53,034 bases of DNA from CAZUCE01 sp964619265 (GTDB lineage: Bacteria > Planctomycetota > UBA1135 > GCA-002686595). The DNA is taken from the NCBI GenBank assembly GCA_964619265.1, contig CAZUCE010000029.1, positions 1 through 53,034 of the forward strand, read 5' to 3'. This document shows, in pieces, positions 31,868 through 44,381 of this stretch. The notes under the pieces are model-generated. The model did not search any database, was not told the DNA's origin, and saw nothing but the letters and a program-made list of their open reading frames with translations. Position 1 is the first letter of the stretch, and every line of letters starts with the position of its first letter. A program made the position numbers and the translations under genes.

Positions 31868-33604
31868 TCAGTGGATCGAGGGGCGCGGCGCGGCGACCAA
31901 TTCGGGGTCCCGAACGTATCCGCTGGTGGCTTCGTCGAAGCGCAGGCCGTGGTGATCGTAGGGGTCTCCCACGCTCGGCTGGTGCTCGAAGTTCGCGTGC
32001 GGCGGAGGCGACGAGCACTCCCATTCGAGCGTCGTACCGCCCCAGGGGTTGTCCGGTGCCTTCGGCCCCTTACGCATCGACTGCACCAGGTTCCAAGCCA
32101 CCATCAAGAGCCCGACCAACAGCACGTAGGCGCCGAGCGTCGAGAGCTGGTGATAGATCGCCCACTCCGGCTGGTAGTCGAAGTAGCGGCGTGGCATGCC
32201 CTGACTCCCCATGAAGAACTGGGGGAAGAACGTCAAGTTGAAGCCGAACAGCGCAACGAGGCTCGCCACGACGCCCATCTTCTCGTCGTACATCTTGCCC
32301 GAGATCTTCGGCCACCAGTAATAGAGGCCGCCGAGGAACGCCCAGAGGGTTCCGCCGACCATCACGTAGTGGAAGTGTGCGACGACAAAGTAGGTGTCGT
32401 GCAGGTGGATGTCAGTCGAGAGCGTTCCGAGGAACAGCCCGGTCAGGCCGCCGATCAGGAACAAGAACATGAAGCCCTGGGCGTAGACCATGGGCGTCTT
32501 CATGGATATCTCGCCCTTGTACATCGTTGTCAGCCAGTTGAAGACCTTGATCGCCGAGGGGATAGCAATCGAGAAGGTCAGCGCACTGAAGATCGTCGAC
32601 GTAATCGGGTCCTGACCCGACGTAAACATGTGGTGGCCCCACACGAAGAAACCGAAGATCGCGATCGAGAGCGACGACATCGCGATGAAGCGGTAGCCGA
32701 AGATGTGCTTGTGGCTGAAGGTGCTGATTAGCTCGGAGATGATCGCCATCCCCGGGAGCACCATGATGTAGACCGCCGGGTGGCTGTAGAACCAGAAGAA
32801 GTGCTGGTACAGCACCGGGTCGCCACCGATCGCCGGATCGAAGATCCCGACGTTCAGGGCCCGCTCCACGATCAGCAGCAGCAGCGTAATTCCGAGCACC
32901 GGAGTCGCCAGGACCTGGATCACGGCGGTGGCGTACAGGCCCCACAGGAACAGCGGCATGCGGAACCAGGTCATGCCCGGCGGCCGCATCTTGTGCAGGG
33001 TGACGATGAAGTTCAGGCCCGTGAAGATCGAGCTGAAGCCCAGGACAAAGGCCCCCATCGTCGCGGCGATCACAGCCGTGTTAGTAGTCGTCGAGTAGGG
33101 CGTATAGAACGTCCAGCCGGTGTCGAGGCCACTGGTCGAGAGCGCGATCACGAAGAACACCGCCCCCAGAATCCACAGGTGGAAACTGAACAGGTTCAGC
33201 CTGGGGAATGCCACGTCTTTCACCCCCAGCATGATCGGCAGCACGAAGTTCCCCAGCGCCGCCGGAATCGACGGGATGATGAACAGGAACACCATGATGG
33301 CGCCGTGCAAGCTGAACATCTGGTTGTACATCGCGCCGTCGGCGAACAACTGGCCCGGCTTGGGCGTACCGTCGTCCAAGAAACCGTTTGGCATCGCCAG
33401 CTCAGTCCGCAACAGCACTGCGAACAGGCCGCCGAGCGTGAACGCCGACAGCACCCCGATCAGGTACATCACGCCGATCCGCTTGTGATCGAGCGTGAAC
33501 AGCCAGGATTTGAGCCCGCTGCTCGCGGTCAGGTAGTTGTCGCCGTGGGCGGCGCCGTGGCCGTCCGAGGCAAGCTCGGGTGTCGCGGTTCCGGTGGTGG
33601 ACAT
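31868..33604 (-). CDS. ctaD: Cytochrome c oxidase subunit I (A2-type, caa3)
   Basis: 578 aa, twelve-helix heme-copper oxidase catalytic subunit. Conserved sites: heme a/a3 and CuB histidines in SLHGAIMVFLF, FWFYSHPAVYIMVLPG, WGHHMFTSG and HDTYFVVAHFHYVMVGG. The motif YSHPAVY replaces the GHPEVY of A1 enzymes and identifies the A2 type, whose K/D pathway uses Tyr-Ser instead of Glu (known from Rhodothermus marinus caa3). ATG at 33604 with 52 bp to ctaC. Confidence 0.97.
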   Translation of the reverse strand: MSTTGTATPELASDGHGAAHGDNYLTASSGLKSWLFTLDHKRIGVMYLIGVLSAFTLGGLFAVLLRTELAMPNGFLDDGTPKPGQLFADGAMYNQMFSLHGAIMVFLFIIPSIPAALGNFVLPIMLGVKDVAFPRLNLFSFHLWILGAVFFVIALSTSGLDTGWTFYTPYSTTTNTAVIAATMGAFVLGFSSIFTGLNFIVTLHKMRPPGMTWFRMPLFLWGLYATAVIQVLATPVLGITLLLLIVERALNVGIFDPAIGGDPVLYQHFFWFYSHPAVYIMVLPGMAIISELISTFSHKHIFGYRFIAMSSLSIAIFGFFVWGHHMFTSGQDPITSTIFSALTFSIAIPSAIKVFNWLTTMYKGEISMKTPMVYAQGFMFLFLIGGLTGLFLGTLSTDIHLHDTYFVVAHFHYVMVGGTLWAFLGGLYYWWPKISGKMYDEKMGVVASLVALFGFNLTFFPQFFMGSQGMPRRYFDYQPEWAIYHQLSTLGAYVLLVGLLMVAWNLVQSMRKGPKAPDNPWGGTTLEWECSSPPPHANFEHQPSVGDPYDHHGLRFDEATSGYVRDPELVAAPRPSIH

Positions 33605-33656
33605 GGAATTCAGGTGGGTTGGCCGTTCGGGAAGAACTCGGAGAATCGGGGTCGGG

Positions 33657-34748
33657 CTACTCGCCAGCGGGAGCTGCGCCTAAGTCTTCCGCGGTCTCCA
33701 TCTCGGCTCCGATCGTGGGATCGGCTAGCGACTTGATGTACGTGAGGATGTAGTTGATCCGAAGATCGTTGAGCTGGCCTTGGAACGAGTTCATCTGGTT
33801 TGGATAGCCCTTCCGGACCTTCGCGCCCGGAACCAGGATCGACTCACGCAGGTAGTTCTCGTCAGGCACCAGGGGCGGTGCGCCATCGAACTCAATCTCG
33901 GTTCCGTCTGCGATCGCCTGGGAGACAAGCAAGAAGCCCGGCCCGATCTTGGTTTCTTCGCTCGGCAGGTGACAGGAAGAGCAAGCCTGCTTGTAGAGGC
34001 GCTCACCCTTTTGAGCGGGAGTGAGCTCCCCAATCTTGCCCAACCAGTTGGCCCGTTCGGCCATGGCGCCGGCGTACGTGTCTTCGGAGTACACGTAGAC
34101 CTTGCGATTCATGTTCCAGTGGTCCTGCCCGCAGTACTCGGTGCAGAACAAGTCGTAGGCCTCGCCTGGGTTGTCGCCAGCTTCCGTGTTGGATTCGAGT
34201 GCCTCGAACCACAGGGTCGTGTAGCGACCGGGCACGATGTCTTGCTTCACCCGGAAGGCCGGAACGAACAGGCTGTGCAGCACGTCGGTCGAGGTCATGA
34301 TCAGCTTGACCGGTCGGCCCACCGGAACGTGCAGATCGGAGTCGATCGCGCCGTTGGGATAATGGAATTCCCAGGCCCACTGGCGAGCGATGACTTGGAC
34401 CTCGTAGGAGTCCGCAGGCGCCTCGCGCATGTCCAGGTAGCTGTCGAAGCCTACCCAGAACATGATGGCCACAAGAATGGTCGGAATGACCGTCCAGGTG
34501 ATCTCGAGTCGGGTGCTGTGCGAGGCGGTCGGGATCATCTGGTGACCCTCACGCTCGCGGTACTTCCACATGAACCACACACCCGCGCCGATGCACAGCA
34601 CGAACGAGATGATCGACACCCAAAGGATGAAGTAGAAGACGTCGTCGATTTGACGGGCGATCGTCGAACCTTCTTCGGGGAAGAACAGGTTCGCGGCGCG
34701 CGGCGTGGATTGCGCCGCCAAGCTAGCCAAGAGCGGGAGAGGAGTCAT
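33657..34748 (-). CDS. ctaC: Cytochrome c oxidase subunit II with fused cytochrome c
   Basis: 363 aa. Two N-terminal membrane helices, then the cupredoxin domain with the CuA site CTEYCGQDHWNM (about residue 200). A C-terminal class I cytochrome c follows, with heme motif CSSCH (about residue 255) and a Met-containing segment near NQMNSFQG. This fusion defines a caa3 oxidase. The cytochrome domain can take electrons directly from alternative complex III. ATG overlaps the sco stop (ATGA at 34745-34748). Confidence 0.96.
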   Translation of the reverse strand: MTPLPLLASLAAQSTPRAANLFFPEEGSTIARQIDDVFYFILWVSIISFVLCIGAGVWFMWKYREREGHQMIPTASHSTRLEITWTVIPTILVAIMFWVGFDSYLDMREAPADSYEVQVIARQWAWEFHYPNGAIDSDLHVPVGRPVKLIMTSTDVLHSLFVPAFRVKQDIVPGRYTTLWFEALESNTEAGDNPGEAYDLFCTEYCGQDHWNMNRKVYVYSEDTYAGAMAERANWLGKIGELTPAQKGERLYKQACSSCHLPSEETKIGPGFLLVSQAIADGTEIEFDGAPPLVPDENYLRESILVPGAKVRKGYPNQMNSFQGQLNDLRINYILTYIKSLADPTIGAEMETAEDLGAAPAGE

Positions 34749-35635
34749 CGGGACGTTTCCGCGGAGTCGCCTTTCAGTTGCGCCAGGAGATCCTGACGCC
34801 AGAACAGGAAGAGAAAGCCGCCGAGCACCAACATGGTGACGAGGCCTCCGAGTTTCATCACGTTCACGGCCACCATGGAGTACGAACCAGAATCTGGGTC
34901 GTAGCGGTAGCAGAACATGCGGATGCGGTCGGTGAGCGTGCCCAGGCCTCCTTCGGAAGCGCTGACCAGCGACATGCGCAGGCTGGTCGGGTCGGGCTCA
35001 ATGCCGAACAAGTAGCGGCTCACCTTGCCCTCGGGCGTCATGAGCATGAAGGCCGCTTCGTGGGAGTACTCGCCCGTGCGGGGGTCGAGGTCGTAGCCAT
35101 AGCCGACGGCATCGGACACACGACGGATGTCGGCTTCGTTGTCCGCCACCAGCCAGGTCCAACCCTCGGGGCCGCCTTCGCCGGTGTAACGACCCATGTA
35201 CAACTCTTGGGTCAGCTTGGCACGCTCGGCCGGCTCGGTCGGGTCCAGGCTGACCGTTACGACCTGCACCTCGCTGCCGAGCTCGAAACCCACCTCATTG
35301 AGGCTGTTCACCAGGCCGTCCAGTTGCAGGATGCAGAGCTGGGGACAGTTGGAGTAGTTGAGCGTCAGCAGAACCGGGCGTCCCTCTTGGAAGCTGTCCC
35401 CCAGCGTGACGATCCGTCCGTCCTGGTCGGTGAAGACTTGCTCGAGCGGAGCCTGGGCGCCGAGTTTTTGGGTCACCCCGGTGTTCTCGGTGCCGAGCGG
35501 CACGCGGTTGTTCAGCTGGGCCGACGCCGGCCCGGAGAGCAAGGACAAGAGCCCTACAAAACCTGTGGCCGCGAAAGTCCGGCGCGCGAGGTGAAGCGCG
35601 CGGCCGGTGTGGGTCCTTCGGATCGGGTCTTGCAT
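34745..35635 (-). CDS. sco: SCO1/SenC family copper chaperone
   Basis: 296 aa. It has a signal peptide (FAATGFVGLLSLLSGPASAQ) and a thioredoxin-like SCO domain with the copper-binding CxxxC as SNCPQLC and the distal His in YSHEAAFMLM. A C-terminal membrane helix (LGGLVTMLVLGGFLFLFW) anchors it, an added segment compared with the shortest SCO proteins. It delivers copper to the CuA centre of the ctaC product encoded next. ATG at 35635. Confidence 0.94.
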   Translation of the reverse strand: MQDPIRRTHTGRALHLARRTFAATGFVGLLSLLSGPASAQLNNRVPLGTENTGVTQKLGAQAPLEQVFTDQDGRIVTLGDSFQEGRPVLLTLNYSNCPQLCILQLDGLVNSLNEVGFELGSEVQVVTVSLDPTEPAERAKLTQELYMGRYTGEGGPEGWTWLVADNEADIRRVSDAVGYGYDLDPRTGEYSHEAAFMLMTPEGKVSRYLFGIEPDPTSLRMSLVSASEGGLGTLTDRIRMFCYRYDPDSGSYSMVAVNVMKLGGLVTMLVLGGFLFLFWRQDLLAQLKGDSAETSR

Positions 35636-35665
35636 GGTTCTGTGGGAGAGGTCGAGCGGCTCGAA

Positions 35666-35953
35666 CTAGCGCAGTCCCTCGAGGTACAGGGACTTGGCGT
35701 CTTCAATCGGAATGTGAACCGTGCCGGCTTCTTCGTCGATCCAGCCGTACTCGGAGAGGTACTCCTTGCCGGCCGCCTTGGCCTCGAGGGCCTCGGTGTA
35801 CGGAACTGCAAGGATCTTCTTTTCTTGTTCGACCCCCACGCGGGCGTAGTAAAGGCCCTCGAGAGCGAGGACCACCGCGTAGGTGAAGATGATTCCGCCG
35901 AGGCCGATCACGAACATGCGTCCGACGTCCAGCTTGTCCTGGGAGGCTGCCAT
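35666..35953 (-). CDS. Small single-helix membrane protein of the act-cox operon
   Basis: 95 aa: one N-terminal helix (MFVIGLGGIIFTYAVVLALEG), then a soluble part ending GWIDEEAGTVHIPIEDAKSLYLEGL. The pattern GW(V/I)D...G.V.IPI..A is familiar from small proteins in act/cox operons of Planctomycetota and related phyla, but I know no assigned role. It is likely an accessory subunit of the complex III-caa3 assembly. ATG at 35953, spaced 24 and 30 bp from its neighbours. Confidence 0.82.
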   Translation of the reverse strand: MAASQDKLDVGRMFVIGLGGIIFTYAVVLALEGLYYARVGVEQEKKILAVPYTEALEAKAAGKEYLSEYGWIDEEAGTVHIPIEDAKSLYLEGLR

Positions 35954-35977
35954 GGTTTTGTTGGGTCCAGGTGAGGG

Positions 35978-37222
35978 TCAGACGTTTTCGAAGTGAAGCG
36001 ATTCAGACAAGCGGGGGTCGCGCAGGGGCACGATCGAACCCTGTCCGGACTTGGCCAGGACGCGCCAGAGGAACAGTCCTCCAAGGCCCAGCCAAATCGC
36101 CACATTCGCGGCGCCGAAGTAAATGCGGCCCGGGTCGCCGGTGTGCTCGGCGTAGGTGGGCATGACGATCCAGTACATGTCGACGAAGTGCATCACCAGC
36201 AGCCACACAGCCCAAAAGGCGAGGGACGGCGTATGGCGCTTGACGTGCCGCGACAGAAGCCCGAGGAACGGGATCAGGAAGTGGCCAAACAACAGCAGCA
36301 GCGTGAAAGCGGTCCAGTCCCCCTCCTGACGATGCTTGTAGAAGATCGTCTCTTCGGGAATGTTCGCGTACCAGATCAGCAGGTACTGGCTGAAGCCGAT
36401 GTACCCGAAGAAGAACACGAATCCGAACATGAACTTGCCGATGTCGTGGAAGTGCTCGGCCGTCACGTTGGAAAGCCCGCCCTGCCGCTGGACCCACATG
36501 ATCATCAGCGCGAGGAACGACAAGAACGAGGTCATCGAGCCTGCGAACAGGTAGACACCCCAGATCGTTGAGAACCAGTGCGGGTCGAGTGACATCAAGA
36601 AGTCAATGCCCGCAAACGTCAGAGTCAGCGCGAACAGGAGGATCGCTGGCGCGGCGAGGATCTCCATCTTGCGCGTACGGTTGTGGTCGCCGTCTTCATC
36701 CTGGCGACGGCTATGACCGACAAAGAAGCGCGCAAGCAGGATCCAAACCGCGAAGTAGAAGGCGATTCGCGCGGTCCAGAACTCGTTGTTCAGGAAATTG
36801 TCGTAGACCGGAACCTTAGCCGGCATGTGCTGCCGGTCGAATTCGATCGCCGATTCGGCGTTCCAGTGATAGAAGAACTCCGAGCCCATCGCCGTGGGGA
36901 CAACGATCGGCAGCGAAGCCAAAGCCATCCACGGAAGCGTCGAGACGACGTTCTCGATCATCCGGCGAACACCGACACTCCAGCCGGCGCGACTGACGTG
37001 CTGGAGACACAGGAAAACCAGGCCCCCTAGCGCCACGGTCAGCCAAAAGGCGAAAGCTGTCAGGTAGGCGAAGCCCAGGACGTGTAAGTCCAAGCCGGAC
37101 GCCAGGACTCCGATGCCGAGCAGCAGGGCGCCGGCGATCAGAGCCTTCGGACCAGCCGCAGCCATGCCAGCCGGCAACTTGGTGTCGGCTTCGGTCAGAG
37201 TGATTTCGGAGGCGTGTGCCAT
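35978..37222 (-). CDS. actF: Alternative complex III subunit ActF
   Basis: 414 aa, about ten membrane helices, the NrfD-like-related ActF type: ENVVSTLPWMALASLPIVV, FAGIDFLMSLDPHWFSTIWG, KFMFGFVFFFGYIGFSQYLLIWYANIPEE and MHFVDMYWIVMP are typical ActF stretches. It forms part of the membrane core of the quinol:cytochrome c/caa3 oxidoreductase with ActC. ATG at 37222. Confidence 0.93.
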   Translation of the reverse strand: MAHASEITLTEADTKLPAGMAAAGPKALIAGALLLGIGVLASGLDLHVLGFAYLTAFAFWLTVALGGLVFLCLQHVSRAGWSVGVRRMIENVVSTLPWMALASLPIVVPTAMGSEFFYHWNAESAIEFDRQHMPAKVPVYDNFLNNEFWTARIAFYFAVWILLARFFVGHSRRQDEDGDHNRTRKMEILAAPAILLFALTLTFAGIDFLMSLDPHWFSTIWGVYLFAGSMTSFLSFLALMIMWVQRQGGLSNVTAEHFHDIGKFMFGFVFFFGYIGFSQYLLIWYANIPEETIFYKHRQEGDWTAFTLLLLFGHFLIPFLGLLSRHVKRHTPSLAFWAVWLLVMHFVDMYWIVMPTYAEHTGDPGRIYFGAANVAIWLGLGGLFLWRVLAKSGQGSIVPLRDPRLSESLHFENV

Positions 37223-37261
37223 CGCGTGTACAGGTCGGGGGGGCCTTCTAGTTGGACGGCG

Positions 37262-38587
37262 TTAGTCGTCGAGCTGCTGGCGCTGCTCGTCGGTAAGGGA
37301 GTTGACGCTGGCGGTCTGACTGATCTGCAGGGCCTTCACGTAGGAAGCAATCGCCCAGCGGTCGGACGCCGCGTGAATCTGGCCCTTGTAGGGCTTCATG
37401 TTGTTCAAGCCGTTGGTGATCGTGTTGTAGATCTGCCCAACAGGCTGAGCGACGATCCGCGGATCGGCCAGGTTGGCCGGAGCGACCCAGGCCATTCCCG
37501 TCGAGAAGCCCGATGCGGCTTGGGCTTCAGCCAACGAAGCGGCGCGCTGGGAAACAAGCCCATCGCCAACCCCCGCGGCCCCGTGACAGGGCGTGCAGTA
37601 GACGGCAAATCGCTCTTCACCACGCGCAAGGAAGGCCGCGTCGACCTCGTACTCCTCGGGCACGGCGCTGACCCATGCTTCGGGGGCCGTGGCGCCGGTT
37701 TCGTGAACCGGGTCCGCGAATTTTTGACCGCGGGCGACCGTGCCTTCGGGCCACAAGACGGAGGCTCGATCGTCGCCGCGCAGGCGGCCCAGCAGCGGGC
37801 TCGGTGCCTGGGCCTTGTACTTCGCCTGCATATCCATGTCTTGGATGATGTGGAATCGCGGCTTGTCCGACTTGGCGAAGCGGCCCTTCAGAGCCAGCGC
37901 CGGCGGAACCAACGCAACCATCGTGGCGATCACCGCGACGCCCACGAAAATGCTCGGCAAAGGCGCCGTCCGCTTCGGGGCGTGAAGGGTCTCGAGTTCG
38001 GTGCCTCCGGTGTCAGCCAGGAGCGCGCGGGCGCGCTCGGCGTCGAACATCGGATCTTTGGCCTCGATCAGAATCGCGAAGCGGTCATCCGTGTAGCGCT
38101 TCATGCGCGGCAGGCGGAAGACCGGGTGAAACCACTGGGGCAGCACGTTCAGGCCAACCATGGCAAAGAACGTCGTCCACGCACCGAACAGGATCGTCAG
38201 CTCGTAGGCCACCGGGATGTTCGCCGGCAGCGACCACTGGGGCTTGCCAGAGATCATGAACGGGTAGTCGTGCGCGTTCGTATACCACTGCAACAGCACG
38301 CCGGTCAGGGTCCCGGTCAGGCCCAGCGCCAGGGTGAACCAGGGCAGGATCGTGGGCTTGATTCCCATGTCGTCGTCGATGCCGTGAACGGCGAACGGCG
38401 TCAGGGTGTCCCACTTGGTGTAGCCGGAGTCGCGTACGCGACGGGAGGCCGCCATCAGCTCGGCGGGCGTGCCGTACTCGGCGATCACACCGTAGACCTC
38501 CTGGGGAGAGTCGTCGTCGTGCGCTTTGAGCGTGCGCACCCATTGCGGCTCGGGAACCGAGTCGAGGAAGCGGGGAGTGTTGACCAT
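37262..38587 (-). CDS. actDE: Fused ActD-ActE of alternative complex III
   Basis: 441 aa. Residues 1-215 are ActD (DUF3341): VYGVIAEYGTPAELMAASRRVRDSGYTKWD, two helices with PWFTLALGLTGTLTG, and ELTILFGAWTTFFAM. After a third helix (about 225-245) residues 250-441 are the ActE-type monoheme cytochrome c with YCTPCHGAAGVGDGL and the Met region LNNMKPYKGQI. In the structurally known Rhodothermus and Flavobacterium complexes these are separate polypeptides. The fusion fixes one cytochrome per complex on the periplasmic face. Confidence 0.92.
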   Translation of the reverse strand: MVNTPRFLDSVPEPQWVRTLKAHDDDSPQEVYGVIAEYGTPAELMAASRRVRDSGYTKWDTLTPFAVHGIDDDMGIKPTILPWFTLALGLTGTLTGVLLQWYTNAHDYPFMISGKPQWSLPANIPVAYELTILFGAWTTFFAMVGLNVLPQWFHPVFRLPRMKRYTDDRFAILIEAKDPMFDAERARALLADTGGTELETLHAPKRTAPLPSIFVGVAVIATMVALVPPALALKGRFAKSDKPRFHIIQDMDMQAKYKAQAPSPLLGRLRGDDRASVLWPEGTVARGQKFADPVHETGATAPEAWVSAVPEEYEVDAAFLARGEERFAVYCTPCHGAAGVGDGLVSQRAASLAEAQAASGFSTGMAWVAPANLADPRIVAQPVGQIYNTITNGLNNMKPYKGQIHAASDRWAIASYVKALQISQTASVNSLTDEQRQQLDD

Positions 38588-38618
38588 GGGTGGGAGTCCT
38601 CTTATTGGAGCGATGCGC

Positions 38619-40067
38619 TCAGTTGGCCGACGGCTGGGGGGCCGTTTCGAGGTTCCGCTTTGCGGCCTTGTCCGGGCCGGTTTCGGGGAACGGCATCGAC
38701 CACTTGGCTTCCGCCATAGCGATCATCGGACCGAAGCGCAGGAACAAGAGGAAGAGGGTGAAGAACAGTCCAAAGCTGCCGATGAGCATGCCGATGTCGA
38801 CAATCGTCGGACGGAAATAGGCCCAACTGGACGGCAGGAAATCGCGGGACAGCGAAGTGACCGTGATCACGAAGCGCTCGAACCACATCCCGATGTTCAC
38901 GAAGATCGCGACCGTCATCATGATCGGGATCGAGGTGCGGGCCTTCTTGAACCAGAAGATCTGGGGCGAGATGACGTTGCAGCTGACCATCGTCCAGTAG
39001 GCCCAGGCGTAGGGCCCAAAGGCGCGGTTCACAAAGGCGAACTGCTCGTAGCGGTTGCCCCCGTACCAGGCGATGAAGAACTCCATCGAGTACGCGTAGC
39101 CGACCATCATTCCCGTGGCGAGGATGATGCGGTTCATGTTCTCGAGGTGGCGGATCGTAATGATCCCCTTGAGCCCGTAGAAGTGGCGCGCCGGCACGGC
39201 CAGCGTGACCACCATCGCGAACCCTGAGAAGATCGCGCCCGCCACGAAGTACGGCGGGAAGATCGTCGTGTGCCAACCGGGCACCTGACTGACCGCGAAG
39301 TCGAAGGAAACGATCGTGTGCACCGAAAGCACCAGCGGCGCGGCCAAGCCGGCCAGCAGCAGGTAGGCGCGCTCGTAGCGGTGCCAGTGCCGGCTCGATC
39401 CGCGCCATCCGAGGGCCAAAAGACCGTAGGCGGCCCGGCGAACGGGGTGGATCGCCCGGTCGCGAATCGTCGCGAGGTCCGGGATCATGCCCATGTACCA
39501 AAAGACCAGGGACACCGAGCCGTAGGTCGAAACCGCGAACACGTCCCATAGCAGCGGCGACCGGAAGTTCGGCCACATGCTCATCTGGTTCGGAATCGGC
39601 AGCAGCCAGTAGGCCACCCAGATACGACCGACGTGGATCCCGGGGAAGACGCCGGCACAGACCACCGCGAAGATGGTCATCGCCTCGGCGAAGCGGTTGA
39701 TCGACGTTCGCCAGTCCTGCCTAAACAGGAACAGGATCGCGGAGATCAGGGTTCCGGCGTGGCCGATACCAATCCAGAACACGAAGTTCACGATCGGCCA
39801 GCCCCAGGCGACAGGGATGTTGTTGCCCCAGACGCCGACACCGGTGGTGATCAGATAGGCCACCAAGGAGAACAGCATCCCGGCCAGCCCAACGGCCACC
39901 AGAAAGCCCATCAACCAAAACGGGTTGATCTTGGGGTTCTCCACGACGCCACAAACCTTTTCGGTGACGTCCTGGTAGCTCTTCTCCAGGATCAGGGGGT
40001 TGCGACCGCGCGGGTCGTCCCCTGAGTTGTAGAGGCCCTCGATGGGGAGATAGGTCTTGCCTGACAT
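38619..40067 (-). CDS. actC: Alternative complex III subunit ActC (NrfD-like)
   Basis: 482 aa, ten-helix NrfD/PsrC family membrane subunit, expected to hold the quinol site. Typical stretches: WLMGFLVAVGLAGMLFSLVAYLITTGVGVWG, FVFWIGIGHAGTLISAILFL, FPGIHVGRIW and SFDFAVSQVPGWHTTIFPPYFVAGAIFSG. ATG at 40067; the N terminus (YNSGDDPRGRNPLILE) is soluble. It is 16 bp after actB. Confidence 0.96.
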   Translation of the reverse strand: MSGKTYLPIEGLYNSGDDPRGRNPLILEKSYQDVTEKVCGVVENPKINPFWLMGFLVAVGLAGMLFSLVAYLITTGVGVWGNNIPVAWGWPIVNFVFWIGIGHAGTLISAILFLFRQDWRTSINRFAEAMTIFAVVCAGVFPGIHVGRIWVAYWLLPIPNQMSMWPNFRSPLLWDVFAVSTYGSVSLVFWYMGMIPDLATIRDRAIHPVRRAAYGLLALGWRGSSRHWHRYERAYLLLAGLAAPLVLSVHTIVSFDFAVSQVPGWHTTIFPPYFVAGAIFSGFAMVVTLAVPARHFYGLKGIITIRHLENMNRIILATGMMVGYAYSMEFFIAWYGGNRYEQFAFVNRAFGPYAWAYWTMVSCNVISPQIFWFKKARTSIPIMMTVAIFVNIGMWFERFVITVTSLSRDFLPSSWAYFRPTIVDIGMLIGSFGLFFTLFLLFLRFGPMIAMAEAKWSMPFPETGPDKAAKRNLETAPQPSAN

Positions 40068-40083
40068 GACTAGATCCTGAGGA

Positions 40084-43362
<3,279 letters not shown>

Positions 43363-43382
43363 CAGGGGGGATCGGCGCGCGG

Positions 43383-44024
43383 TTAGCGGTGGCAGGTCGA
43401 GCAGGACTCACGAGGAGCTACGCCGAGCTCCTCCTTCACCGCGAGGCCGACTTCCAGTTGGTTCTCGGGAGCCCAGGCCATGTTCGTGATCTGGTCCAGG
43501 GGACGCAGGTGCTTCTCCGGCTCGCGATGGCATTCGATGCACCAGCCCATGGACAGCGGCTCGTGCTGGAACACGACTTCCATTTTGTCGATGCGCCCGT
43601 GGCAGCTCGCGCAGCCCACGCCCTTGTTCACATGGGCGGCGTGATTGAAGTAGGAGTAATCCGGCAGGTCGTGCACGCGCACCCACTCGACCGGATGGCC
43701 CGTCTCGGCGCTCTCACGCAGCGGTGCGAGCTTGGTCGACTCGGTGTGAACCATCGAGTGACAGTTGAGGCAGGTCGCCGTCGGCGGAACCGCGGCATGC
43801 CCGGCCTGCTCGACCGTGTTGTGACAGTAGCGGCAGTCCAGGCCTAGCTCGCCAGCGTGCAGCGCATGGCTGAACGGGATCGGCTGCGCAGGCTGGTAGC
43901 CGACATCGGTCGTCTTCGGCGAGGCACCGAACGCCACAACAGCGATCAGGTACACGGGCAAAGTCAAAACCACGACGCCCGACAGGTTGCGGAGGGTCGT
44001 AGTCCAGCTCGGGAATTGGAACAT
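43383..44024 (-). CDS. actA: Pentaheme cytochrome c ActA of alternative complex III
   Basis: 213 aa with one N-terminal helix (LSGVVVLTLPVYLIAVVAF) and five CxxCH heme sites: CRYCH, CLNCH, CASCH, CIECH and CSTCH, as in known ActA. It accepts electrons from ActB in the periplasm. It is the first gene of the 12-gene respiratory operon. ATG at 44024. Confidence 0.96.
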   Translation of the reverse strand: MFQFPSWTTTLRNLSGVVVLTLPVYLIAVVAFGASPKTTDVGYQPAQPIPFSHALHAGELGLDCRYCHNTVEQAGHAAVPPTATCLNCHSMVHTESTKLAPLRESAETGHPVEWVRVHDLPDYSYFNHAAHVNKGVGCASCHGRIDKMEVVFQHEPLSMGWCIECHREPEKHLRPLDQITNMAWAPENQLEVGLAVKEELGVAPRESCSTCHR

Positions 44025-44381
44025 GCCTTCGGTGGGCCTACAGATGGCCAGAGCGGCTGGGGAACAGCGCGCGTTGGTGAAGCTCGCGGCAGGAGCTTGC
44101 CTGGGGGGAGGGTTCCTCCGAGGAGGAGAACGTCGATCGGCAACCCGCGGTGGCAGCGGCCGGGCGGGTGAACCCGGCCGAGCGGAACGGCCTTCTCGAC
44201 GGCGCTACTTTAGGGAGCGAGGGCCTCCGGGAGAATGCGGCAGATTGTCGCGCAGGACTTCCCTTGGGCGGGACGGCTCGATTCACCGGCTCAGCTGCAA
44301 AATTATCTAGACGCTCGGAGCCTCCGAACCCCGCCGCGGGACGGGGCCATGGGAAGGGGCCGCGGGGCGGCTAGGAGGTCG
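44025..44381. other. Control region upstream of the act-cox operon
   Basis: 357 bp between the regA stop (44382) and actA start. No gene is supported. It must hold the act-cox promoter on the minus strand and any regA terminator. The AT-richest patch is around 44298-44310 (GCAAAATTATCTAG), which could contain a promoter. The RegA-type site at 44237-44251 lies between that patch and actA. Confidence 0.55.
44237..44251 (+). promoter_or_regulatory. Candidate RegA/PrrA binding site upstream of actA
   Basis: The sequence GCGGCAGATTGTCGC exactly matches the RegA/PrrA-type consensus GCGGC-N5-GTCGC known from Rhodobacter. It lies 213 bp upstream of the actA start and 131 bp from the regA stop, so the presumed regulator gene is next door. 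In GC-rich DNA a chance match somewhere in the window is possible; its placement is what makes it notable. Confidence 0.5.

Noticed and set aside
31133..32731. 532-codon open frame on the plus strand across the cox genes
   Set aside because: It is antisense to ctaE and ctaD, which have full family motifs. Long antisense frames are expected in GC-rich coding DNA, and the product is Arg/His/Gln-rich without any domain.
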